Source of the DNA: Epinephelus fuscoguttatus
Lineage: Eukaryota; Chordata; Actinopteri; Perciformes; Serranidae
Assembly (NCBI RefSeq): GCF_011397635.1
Contig: NC_064753.1
Location: 25,196,322 to 25,260,321 of the forward strand
Length of the DNA: 64,000 bases
Reading direction: 5' to 3'
A model generated the notes under the pieces. It was not told the DNA's origin. It was given only the letters and a program-made list of their open reading frames with translations, and made no database searches. A program made the position numbers and the translations under genes. Positions 10,869 through 34,747 of the stretch are shown here, piece after piece (within the stretch, counting starts at the first letter, position 1; each line of letters opens with the position of its first letter).

Positions 10869-11145
10869 CCAGAGACATCAAGAAGATGGCTTTAAACGTC
10901 GAATCAGTCCGGTAACGTTAGTTTACACGGGAAAATAACGTCAGCTAAGTGTGTAAGGGTACTCTCCTGGTTGTGGAGATGCAGAGTCGGTCAACGTTTA
11001 ACAGAATAAGCTCTTTTCATGTAGCTGCAGCGTTTAGCTGTCCGTTGACAACACCGTCGGTCCGTTAGCTAAAAACATATCGCTGACAAACAGCTCCTTT
11101 ATCTCTGTTAGACAGACTGGCTGTGTGGAGTAAACGCACATAGTT

Positions 11146-11146
<1 letters not shown>

Positions 11147-11195
<49 letters not shown>
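11147..11195 (+). repeat. (CA)24 microsatellite just before the DNA2 start codon
   Basis: An uninterrupted CA run of 49 bases ends 23 bases before the ATG at 11219. It would lie in the 5' leader if the transcript starts upstream. Confidence 0.9.
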
Positions 11196-11198
<3 letters not shown>

Positions 11199-11218
11199 GC
11201 TGTTTAATCAGAGTCACC

Positions 11219-24670
<13,452 letters not shown>

Positions 24671-25940
24671 TAGAAGTCTGCGAAGCCTTGATGGTGTTCC
24701 AGGTCACCTGTCTGTCTCACAGTGGAGCTGCCAGTAAATGTGGATCACCTCAACAGCGCTGAGACTTCGTGCCAATCTGCAAACACACTGACTGATCTGG
24801 AGGCTGCGATCAGCTGTGATCAGTGGCATTTGCATCCTACAGTCAGTGCTTGTCGGCTAATTTTACAGCCTCATCTCCAAATATTTTGTGTCCCTTTTGA
24901 CAAAGATTTGATGATGTTTAACTGGAGATACAGATTGCACTAATCAGCACACTAGGAATGACACAAGAGGAACATGTAGGTGTTAGAGGGGAGGCTGTCT
25001 CTGATTTTTACATTACAAGTTTGATAATAGAATAATTTTTATCAGTCTCTGTTAAACAAAGCACTCTGGAACAGGGGTGGCTTTGTTGTATAGAATGTAA
25101 ACACTGAGACACATGCTCTACTCAGCACCTTTCCGGTTGCTGCATGCTTTTGCTGATCAATAAATGGTCAGTTTGGACCAATAATTCAAACTAAACCTCC
25201 ACGCTGAACCTCTACAAGCCACCACTGCTATGTTTAATGTTGATCAATTGTAAACACACTTGAAGCACTCAATATTTAAAAGCAAATATAGACCGTTTCA
25301 ATCGGACCTGCAATGCCAGGCAAAAGCTGGGGTCCATGTTTACTTCCTGTTAACTGACGTTATTCACATATGCTGCAAAACACTTGACAGTGTTTATCTT
25401 GTCGAGTTTGAAATGGTCTACATATATTTTCAATGCTGTGAAACAAGGTACTTAGATATTCAGCTGTTATAACACATAACATTGCACTGCATCTGTGAAA
25501 CTGACAGTGGTGGGTTACTGTACTATGCATTAAACCTGAACAAGGACTGGTCACTATTTATAAACGCAAATATTTTTAGATCAAATATCTCTGTTGATAT
25601 ACTGTGACTATTTTAGACTTGACTTTTGGTGCTCTCTGTAAGTATTCACACACAACACAGAAAGTCGGTATTTATGTGAACATGGAGACCAAACTATTTA
25701 TAGCTCATGTTGCTCAACAGTCAGATAAGCTCAGGGATGTCTATCGGTCAGTATACCAGGGACTTCACACCGAAAAATGAAGCATCACAATGTCACAAGA
25801 ACCAGAATTATTTGTAGTCCTAAATTACTAAATCAGTTTTTTTTCCAGCTCAACATAAGAAATCTTGCATCAGCAGTACTCTATTTAAATCTGTGAATGA
25901 GCTACATTGGTCCACACAGCAAAGAAAGTGAAACAACACG
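24671..25940. other. DNA2 3' UTR and DNA2-PBLD tail-to-tail intergenic region
   Basis: There is no coding signal. It holds the DNA2 3' end and then AT-rich sequence leading to the PBLD 3' end on the other strand. Confidence 0.5.
25159..25164 (+). terminator. dna2: Candidate DNA2 poly(A) signal
   Basis: AATAAA about 490 bases after the DNA2 stop, on the sense strand. Other weaker signals could be used. Confidence 0.4.
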
Positions 25941-25962
25941 TGTATATAAATCTTAATTTCTC

Positions 25963-25968
25963 TTTATT
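25963..25968 (-). terminator. pbld: Candidate PBLD poly(A) signal
   Basis: TTTATT here is AATAAA on the - strand, 586 bases beyond the PBLD stop. A second candidate is at 26282-26287, closer to the stop; I cannot choose between them. Confidence 0.4.
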
Positions 25969-26553
25969 CATCAGTTTACAGTGTTAAACTGTAACAATTG
26001 GCTGAGGTTTCTGAGTCTGTTCCTTTGTGTACGCAGACAAAATGAATACAAAGGAAACTACCTGCTATCTTGACACCAGTTAAAACTCCAGGAGTTTGTA
26101 GGAAACCATCATCTGTAAGAAATATATTTGCCTCAGATGTAATCTAATGTTAATGACCTGCGATGATTTAACTGATGATTAAGTTTTTCTGTAGAGTAGA
26201 GCATGTCAGATAACGTCCCGCCAGAAGCTAATTGTGATTCTACTTCGACACAACCTCTGATTTTACCCGTCTTGTCTGTATTTTATTTTTACTTTTTTAA
26301 CATTGTGATTTTTGCCTTTGTGTGGTGAATAAATAATACAAATACTATCAAAGCGTGAGAGCTTCTTTTCATCTTGTAGTTTGTTGCTTGGTGATGTTTA
26401 AATATTAGATGATCCAGTCTGGACAATAAGCTGTTTTTCTTTTTATTTAAACCATCGCTATCAAATGTTGGAAACCCTGTGTCTGCTCCTGTGTGCAGGT
26501 ACATACTGACAGTCCCGTCATCCCCAACTCTCTTTGCTTGCATGTGTCCTCGG

Positions 26554-28152
26554 CTATAGTGTGATCGTTCCCAGCAGCACAGTGACGGCCTGTCCACCTA
26601 TGTTGATTCTTCCGTCGTCTCTCACTTCCAGTTCCAGCTCCCCACCTCGCCTGGAGCACTGGTAAGCTACACAAACGCACACAGGAGATGATACGAGTGT
26701 CACTGTGTTTCAGTTCAGTAGTTATAGACTGTTTATAGCGGGACATGACACATTGTTTAATGGTTTTTTCTGTGGCTTGTTAAAGTGGACTGGTTTAAAG
26801 TGACAAGTTGCTGATGAACTCAAATGTTAATGTGGATTTGGCTAAACAAATTACCCAGCATTCTCTTCTTTCCTAGTTTATCAGACCAGTAGCTACCCAG
26901 CACGGTGTGAGCCGACCCTGCAGGGACACAAAATAAATAAAATCAGAACACTAACAGAATTTTACATTTAAAAGACACATACTGAACATTTACCTATTTT
27001 ACTGTGTGATTGCGCCACATCTGGCATTTTACATGCTTTTGCATTTTTGCCAGTGAGCTACGTGTTGCCATGATATCACACTCTGTAACCTGAGAAAGAC
27101 TGTGTCTGAATGTGTGGCCACTGGGGCTGCTGTAGTACGAGTAGAAGTAGTCGTATTAGTGTACCAGTGACGGGATCCTCAGGGATGCCATTCCACGGAG
27201 CAAAGTATCTTGAGTAGAAGTCGTATCCTGGCTGGCAGTCTGGGGATCCTGTTGGCAGATAGATAAGGACATTTTTATGATCCATACTAATAAACTTTAT
27301 TTACATAACCTTTCAAAGCACAGTTACAAAGTGCTTTACAATAAAAAAAACACATTAAAAACATAAAGAATGAAATGAATTAAGAGCCAAAAACCAGGCA
27401 GATTGTAAGATTAACTAAAAATATAAAAAGACAAAACAAAAAAAACCATAAGTGAAATCACAGATCTCTCCAGGCAGATCATCCTTTATCAACAATAACA
27501 TAAAATCTATTCTATGAGCAAAGGGTAGCCAGTGTAAGAAAGCCAGGGTCGGTTAAACGTGGTCATGTTTCCTAGCCCAAATAAAAATGATGGCAGCAGA
27601 CTTTTGGATGAGCTGAGGGCAGGAGAGTTAAGGACTTAACAGTGTTCTGTTAACGTGTCAAAATATGTAATTATACATCACATCTCTCCGGTCTAACCGA
27701 AGGATCTAATTTTAAGCTCTCGTCACCTTTCATGGTGAGGATTAGTCCTTTGACTCTTCCACTCCTATCACTGCTCTGCAAAGCGACAGGATCAACTCTC
27801 AGACTGGTTAGTGCTGACCTGCAGAAACACACACATGCAAAACAAATGTAAAGCTACTCATAAGCATGGCAAAACACAAGTGAGGGACTTAGGAACTGCT
27901 GTCCACGTGTAAAGATGAATAACTATTATACTACAGGTGTGTATGAGTATGATTGTAACCTGTCACAGCTGTCAGCCAGTCGAACCATCAGTTTCTTGGT
28001 GGTGGAGCTCAGATAAACATCCTGGATTGGGAGGTTTCCAACTGCAGCCTGTATCCCGCAGCGACACAGTTAAACATTCACTCACAAACACACAGGAACA
28101 TATTCACACTGGCATATGCTGCACATACAGATTCTGCTGTGAAACATGCTCT

Positions 28153-28186
<34 letters not shown>

Positions 28187-28970
28187 GTGCCTTACTGACC
28201 TGGATGATGTCTCTGAAGTCATTGGGATCCTGTGAAAATGGGTTTTTAGAAAAAAAAACTCTTAAAATAATAGCATTTTGTTATATTTTAAAATACTTTG
28301 CAAAGTTTCTTTTGGAAAATCTAATCTTAATTTAACCTTAAAGCCCTTATGTATCCCTCACTTATTAACATAAATACACATTTTGAGACAAATAATTGAA
28401 CCTATAACAGTAGATTTCAGCCAGGAGTGCCTTGTCCTTCTGACCACATACTGTACCTGCTGGGTGGGTGGGTTGAGAGGAAAGTCCATGAGGTATCCCT
28501 CCCCCTGCTGGGTGACAGCCAGATCTCCACTCCTGGTCTCAAACACCAGTTTGGGGTTGACATTCTCTGACAGACATAATATATTCAAAGATAACATTGT
28601 GCTCACAGGTGGATGATGAACAATGGTGAGGGGTAAGTAGTTACATTTAACAGAGTTATATGTTGTTATTGTAATCTGTTACAGTAACTATGAAATTATA
28701 AGATTGTTGGTGATTACAAAGAAGAAAAACTTAATAGTTAGATCAAAACATCCATTTTGTTATTTTGCATCTTTGCGCCGTGCAGGAATGTTTTCTAATA
28801 TGTTTGGCATGTTTACGGACAAAGCAGGTCACCAAAGCTGTTGGGACAAATTTAAATGCAACACCACCAAGCAGGGGTGTCCAGACTGTTGAAACTTCTT
28901 TGAATGGGGGATTAGGTAAAGTGAAAATACCTGGGGACCAGCTGCTTCTCTCATATAAATGGATTATTAA

Positions 28971-29020
<50 letters not shown>

Positions 29021-29770
29021 TAGAAATGAGACAAACGCAACTGTTTAGTCTTTAAGCTTTAAGAGAAAAAATATTCAACTTTCCACCACTCCTGAAAGCA
29101 ACATCTCTTGCTGTTGACTTTAAGCTTCTTTGCTGTGGCCATGTCTGCTACCTAGCAGGAAATGTCTTCTGCTAGGTGACTGTTTAACGCTTGTTAATAA
29201 TGTGCTATTATGAGGTGAACAGAAAAAAAATACAAGGTGATCTTGCTTCATTAACCAATATTGTGTGGCAGGCTACATACAGTATATTTTGAGAGACAAT
29301 GATTGACCATGATTGGCGCTTGGGCTGGATTTATGACATGCCTGCCATCAAGGGTAGGATGGCTTACAAGATGCTGTCTCTACATCCAGACAGGCTCCAT
29401 TCATTGTGGTTGGTTCTCTTGTTTGAATTTGCATCACTTCTTGTCTGCCATTCAAATCACTGCGCTTTGCTCTAACCAACAGGAGTCTCCCATTGCCTGG
29501 CTGAGACCGGCTGACCACACCAAGGCATACGGCCATGTCGTTGGAAAAAAAATGCCTTTAGAGCCACAAATTCAACCGTACTGTCCTTTTGAAATCAGAA
29601 ATGGCTCTAACTCTACTGTACAGTGTAAAGCTGGCTGACAATACTTCAGATTACTTAAGAATTTCAACATGCCTCTCAATTAAACTTCATGAAATTCCGT
29701 GTTTCTGCCCCTGTGTTAAAAATTAAGCCAGTGCATGAACGGGATTATAACTGGCAATGAACCTTGATGC

Positions 29771-29812
<42 letters not shown>

Positions 29813-32482
29813 GTAACTTACTCTTGCAGTTGAAAAGCACTGCAGCAGAGGCCAGAGTGGCATGACCACACAGGTTCACTTCATTAGTTGGTGTAAACCA
29901 TCGAAGTTTAAAGCGTGATCCTGTTAATCACATGTCAGACAGGTGACTTGACACACACAGAACTTGAACATATAGTCTAAAACTGTTGAATATAACACAT
30001 TGAATATTTCTTAAATGGATAGAAAGTGCAGTTGTGTTGTGTTGATGTGTACAATAAGTTACTGCTTAATGCAAGAAAAATGTGAAACCATGGAGACTGA
30101 ATAATATTCACTTGAGGCTGTATTACTTATTCTGTCTGCAAGAGATTAGTCTTTTGGTATAATGGCACATCAATCCTGTTTATTCACGTCCATACAGTGA
30201 CCTGTACAAATGCAGTGTATTTGCAGTAAAATTGCATGTAAACTGTAAAATAGCCAATACTTGAGGTGCAAGCACAGTAACAAGCACAGTAACTGTGATG
30301 TTAATTTCTTTATCAAATGAAGCCTGTGACCTGTTTAAGTTTTACAGTAATATATGGTGACTTTAGTTGAAAGATTCTTCTGAGTGTAAATAACACACAT
30401 TCCTCTCTGTGTGGAGACTGAGTGACTGCACGCTGCATTTTTAACTGGCAGCTCACTGCATTGTCCTTCTCACTCCTAACAATGCAAGTCTTAGCTGTGT
30501 GGTTAACGTACCTGTCAAAATGCCGAGGACAGGTATTTTTTCTGAACACGTAAAGGAAAAATGGCCTCAGCAAACCGCACAGAGGTTCACAGCTATGTCT
30601 CTTTAACCTGCAGCCAGCATGTCTTTAAAGGAATACTTAACCCCCTGAATGACCTTTTGTGTATCAGTTACCCACCTGGTGTTTTGCTGAATTTGGAAGA
30701 AAACTTTGTGTTTCTGGCATACGAACTCTGGCACAACCCGTGAAGCTTAATCAAAGTCACATTTATCCAGTCGTGTGTTCAGTGCTTCACAAACAGACAG
30801 TCCTATTTGGAAACTGAAATAAAAGTGAAACTTAGCCATGCTCTCTGCAAAGCCAGATTCCTTTGACAAAAACAGTCATTTTCCCTCACTGAACACAGGA
30901 GCTGCTGGTCCAATGCTGCCTCAATCAGCTTTGTTTGCATTATTGTGTGACTTTGGTGTTTTTAATGGTTAGTTTGGATTCACCAAAGTCACGCAAATAA
31001 TAAAACAAACCACCAATCGAGGCAGTGGTAGACCAGCTGCTTCCATGTTCAGCCTGGTAAAATTAATGTTTTTGTTACTGGAGTCTGGCTGTGAAGACAC
31101 CATTGATAAGTTTGAATTTTAGTTCAGCTGTGTCAAATCTGTTTTGTTCTTTGTTTACTGGAGGCATCCGAGAAAAATGAATTCGGCATAATATGAGGTA
31201 GCTGACATACAAATAAAAATCACTTGGGGTTGAAGTGTTCCTTTATCAGTATCTGACATGCCATTCTAACCTTGTGTCTTACAGCCACTTAATTACTTGC
31301 AATCATTAACATGTTCATTATGACTTTATCAGAGCAGCCGCTGAAGTCAGAGGCACCAATTTGATGTTCGTCTGTTTGCTTCTCATCAGTGCACCTGGAT
31401 TTTCCAAACCAATCTATGGTGAAGGCAGCAACGGTAAGTGGGGGTCGCCCACACTTAAAAACAAAGCCTGCTCTTTCCTCTGAAGGTAAAAGTGTTTGTG
31501 TTTTTCATCCCATGAGCTCTGTGCTTTCTATATTGTAGGCTACTCATAGCTACACAGTATGTAAAGGTGTGCCTATTTCGCATATTGCATACTGTATATT
31601 AGGTGGCTTATCCTGTAATGCCATTCTGTGAACAAATGTTGAAGCTCTAACCATAAAAAAATCACTGTTTTTTTTTTATCCAACACTAATAATTTAAGGT
31701 TCGGTCAGGGTCACAGCTTCTACTGGCCACTAGCAGGTACTTACATCTTCATTAACGTGTCCTTATTGTTTCCAATATCCACTTATTTGCTTGCAGCAGT
31801 TTTATTCCCAGTCAAAGAGCCTCAACAATACATGGGTTGCACATAGGCAAAGGATCATAATAATACTGGGGTTCATTCTTGTGGTGAAATGCAAACCTGT
31901 CCCACAGATGTGCATTTCTATTAAATCCATCTACAGATGTATAATTAACTCTGTATTATCTGACCTGTTGTAAAACTATCAGAGGGGTTGATCCTGGTGA
32001 TGAAAGCTGTTTCTGACAGGTTCATCTCTACTGCTATCTTCTGATACAAGTCATCACTCAGTTCCTGTTAGAAACACACACACACAATGCATAAATATAC
32101 ACTTTCACTTGTGACGTAATTATTTCAAACAGAGGTGCATGCACATAGATTGATAGATTAAAAACATGCCAGGGTGCTATAACTATGCGCTGTTCATTTT
32201 ACAATAAATTATATAACATGAGCAATAAAACTGGCAAACTTTACTCACTGAAAATTTCCCTTTAATCAATAAATGTAACAAGGAGCAAACCACCAAACAC
32301 ACACCAAAAGCAACAAGCTGAAGTGTCTTTAAGTCGTAATGCACGCCGCCATATGCTCCTCTGCATTATGACATAACTGCACAGTAATCCTTACTCACAT
32401 GCATCAGTGGACAAATGGCCGCAGGGTTTCCCTTGAAAGGTAAATTAGTGAAGGCATCCAGAGTGAACACTTGAATTTCCAT
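26554..32482 (-). CDS. pbld: PBLD, phenazine biosynthesis-like domain protein (PhzF fold), complete, 10 coding exons
   Basis: Member of the PhzF isomerase-like family. The vertebrate substrate is not established; the human protein (also MAWBP) is cytoplasmic and linked to TGF-beta and MAPK signalling. Exons from the start: 32482-32399, 32064-31965, 29920-29822, 28566-28457, 28229-28200, 28048-27960, 27818-27727, 27248-27165, 26917-26855, 26666-26554. They sum to 864 nt, 287 aa plus stop, against 288 aa in human. It begins [20 protein letters not shown]. Family landmarks: GNPAA, NLSETAF (the catalytic-type Glu at residue 46), [20 protein letters not shown], and [17 protein letters not shown]. 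The last exon starts after GTAG at 26667-26668, not at the nearer CCAG; only that choice keeps frame and gives the AYQC motif. The fifth exon is only 30 nt. All landmarks are intact. Confidence 0.95.
27288..27635 (-). mobile_element. L2-like LINE 3' fragment in a PBLD intron
   Basis: On the - strand the sequence reads as the end of a LINE reverse transcriptase: QLIQKSA, then RKHDHV and [15 protein letters not shown], with stops. It is followed by a tail with AAGCACTTTGTAACTGTGC and AATAAAGTTTATT. This matches the C-terminus and 3' UTR layout of fish L2/Rex-type LINEs. It is 5' truncated and inactive, between PBLD exons 7 and 8. Confidence 0.65.
28156..28183 (+). repeat. (AG)14 microsatellite
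   Basis: Lies just downstream, in PBLD sense, of the donor of the 30-nt PBLD exon, where it reads as a CT run in the transcript. Confidence 0.9.
28974..29016 (+). repeat. (CA)n microsatellite in a PBLD intron
   Basis: About 21 CA units without interruption, preceded by an A run. Confidence 0.9.
29017..29772. other. PBLD intron 3 remainder
   Basis: Intronic sequence with no feature I can name. Open frames on both strands at 29303-29638 are overlapping and lack family motifs. Confidence 0.4.
29773..29805 (+). repeat. (TG)n microsatellite beside PBLD exon 3
   Basis: About 16 units, 17 bases beyond the exon 3 border. In PBLD sense it is a CA run shortly after the donor. Confidence 0.9.
30625..31245. 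mobile_element. MITE in PBLD intron 2
   Basis: Ends TTAAAGGAATACTTAACCCC (left) and GGGGTTGAAGTGTTCCTTTA (right) are inverted repeats with few differences. The block is about 620 bp and non-coding. Family not certain. Confidence 0.65.
31250..31960. other. PBLD intron 2, remainder
   Basis: Non-repetitive AT-rich intron. Nothing recognised. Confidence 0.4.
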
Positions 32483-32589
32483 TATGTTCTAAATAGTGAA
32501 TGACATAGGCTTAAAAAGGTCTCCAGTGAGGACATGGGCTTTGACACAATCAGTCCACTGCTGTCTATGGACTTTACACCCAATCTGTT

Positions 32590-32800
32590 TGGGTTTTATT
32601 TCAGGGCCATACTGCCAACGAAGTGCTGCGAAGCGCAGTGCACCGAAATTCTCGCGCGAGCCCGTTCACATCAGACGCGCATTTCTCCACGCCGGTCGAC
32701 AAGCACTTCTGCTCCCAGCTGTTATCTCCGTCACATTTGAATCAGTCTAGACCAGGAACCCCCACACGAAAAACGGGGTTCGTTTTCAAGACATTCATGC
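32590..32800 (-). promoter_or_regulatory. pbld: Probable PBLD promoter or CpG-rich start region
   Basis: This stretch, 110-320 bases upstream of the PBLD ATG, is richer in CpG than its surroundings. It contains the 10-bp palindrome CTCGCGCGAG at 32651-32660. The transcription start is not known. Confidence 0.35.
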
Positions 32801-32961
32801 AATGAACGTCTTGGTCCAAGGCTAGATTTGCAGCCAGTGCTTTCAGCGGCATGACTACTGTTAGACGCTTAACGTGTTGGAAACGAGTTTGTTGCTGTCA
32901 TATGTGGAGGTACAGGACTTTAGATCTGTTTCCTCATATCAAATAAGTAAATAATAGTATA

Positions 32962-33105
32962 GAGCCCCCTCACTCTGACATCTCTCCAATCTGTGCATGT
33001 ATAGGTCCTGTTTGTGCATGTGTGTGTCTTTCGGACCTGTGTGTAATTGACAAGCAAGAGTGAACACATTGAATTTCCCCTCAGGGGGATTAATAAAGGA
33101 AATAA
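32962..33105 (+). repeat. 5'-truncated copy of the same SINE as at 1705-2036
   Basis: It shares CCCCCTCACTCTGACATCTC, GTGCATGTATAGGTCCTGTT and the GAATTTCCCCTCAG tail with the first copy, in the opposite orientation. The tRNA-like head is missing. An A-rich tract follows at 33121-33140. Confidence 0.75.
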
Positions 33106-33337
33106 CTTAAACATAATATAACAAAAAAAAAAAAAAAAAAGTTAATGAAGTACTGGGGTTGCCAGACAATTCAAAGTCCTTTTTGATGAGTGTGAAATCT
33201 ACATTTTCAGGGATCAAATTTTCTTGCAATTTCCAAACTGTATCCAAATCATGCTTTTGTAGATGATCATTAATTAACAGCATGTTTTTAATCTGCCTGT
33301 CTGAATGCAACAACCTCCTGAGGCAGCGAAATTCTCG

Positions 33338-33340
<3 letters not shown>

Positions 33341-33405
<65 letters not shown>
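33341..33405. repeat. (TA)n microsatellite
   Basis: An uninterrupted TA run of about 65 bases between the PBLD and HNRNPH3 start regions. Open frames across it are artefacts. Confidence 0.95.
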
Positions 33406-33409
<4 letters not shown>

Positions 33410-33659
33410 CACATATTATACACAGGATGTCCCTATGGTATTTTACAATCTTAATTATTTGTTTGGATAAAACTTTAAGATATAACACGCGTTTACACTC
33501 CTCCTCCCATAACTCCTCCTCTTAAAAGAAGTTTATTTATTATTTTTTATTGTAACGTCATCTCTGTTTTTGCTATTAATAATAAGTCGTTATTAAAAAG
33601 ATAAACTGTCCAAACGGTCATGATTTTTTTTTTTTTTTTTTTTAAACCCCGTACCCAAG

Positions 33660-33990
33660 TCTCGCGATAACATACCTGAGCGGGTTTGCTGGAAACGGTA
33701 GTGACACCTGAGGCTCGGGACAGGAGCAGGAGACCGGGGACGAGAGGCGACTGTGAGATAATTTCACTGTTTTCAGACATTTGTCACTGTCGTATGACAT
33801 ATATCTGTCCGGGGATATATTTTGATGTCCCTTGGCGGCGCACGGCCGTTGGGAATTAAACTAGTCTGCCCTGTACGTTTGACCGCTGTCAGTGTCCTAC
33901 AGTTAGCCGTAGCCGTTAGCCTGCTAACTGCTAATGTGCTCAAGCTAACGTTAGCACGTCAGCCTGACAGCAGAGAGACGTTAGCATCTT
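33660..33990 (+). promoter_or_regulatory. hnrnph3: Probable HNRNPH3 promoter and non-coding first exon region
   Basis: TCTCGCGA at 33660-33667 begins a CpG-rich stretch about 1.1 kb before the coding start. The 12-bp palindrome GCTAACGTTAGC at 33944-33955 lies in a cluster of TTAGC/GCTAA words (33902-33985). The coding exon at 34743 opens right after an AG with only 5 bases before the ATG, so a non-coding first exon must lie upstream, probably here. Its donor cannot be chosen from sequence alone. Confidence 0.5.
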
Positions 33991-34747
33991 GAGGGAACCC
34001 AGAGTCCAGGCTGACAAATATCCTCCTGTGGCGACCTGCAAAGAAGTAACTTAACTAAAGAATAGATAAAGTCTGTTCAGGATATGTTTGGAAATGTCTT
34101 AGGGAGTCGAAGTTTAACTGTGGTTACCGTAGCTAGCAGAGCTCCAGGTTTTACCAACACTTTGAGATACAGTTGGAAGGAGGAAGTAATAAACGTTAGC
34201 TTGTATGACTGCTGTGACAGCTGCAGGGACCCGCATTATAGAGCTAAATTATCGGATATTTCCTACTGAGGTTATGTTATTGCATACTGTTTATAATCTC
34301 GGGCACGCTGTTTTAGTCTCTGACATGTGTTTGGTTTCCTATAGACTGCGAAACTTGTTTATAACACCGTTGTAAGCTTCGTGTAGAAATTCTATGGTGC
34401 TGTTGATGTCTGTCAATTATTTGCATATTTCATAGTTGATTGCTCTGGTTATTATGTACCTTACTCATAAAACACAAGTCTTTTATAATCTCTCATCATT
34501 AAAGTTAGCTATTGCTAGACCATAAAGACATTTTTAAAGCAACTTGTTAAACGCATATTTATTAAAGTTACCTGCACAGATAATGCTCAAGTGGGCCCAG
34601 GACTCCACAGTGAAGTGTGCTAGGAGGTCAGGGGACACTGGAAGCACAGTGTTTTTAATCATGATTATGATGGGCGAATTGTATAAAAGTATTATTGACA
34701 GTAATTTGATGTGTGGCTGCTGTGTTGTTTTGTCTGTGGCAGTGAGG

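Noticed and set aside
10753-10938. 61-codon open frame before DNA2, and the ATG at 10885
   Set aside because: No homology, and the PIP-box exon joins cleanly to the ATG at 11219. The region looks like promoter or leader.
26660-26667. Nearer acceptor TTACCAG for the last PBLD exon
   Set aside because: It breaks the phase left by the previous exon; the GTAG six bases earlier in sense keeps the frame and yields the family motif.
33107-33470. Open frames rich in Tyr-Ile on both strands
   Set aside because: They are translations of the TA microsatellite.
33547-33780. 77-codon - strand open frame at the HNRNPH3 promoter, as an alternative PBLD first exon
   Set aside because: PBLD already has a start that aligns with the human N-terminus; this frame ends in a lysine run from a T tract and has no family match.
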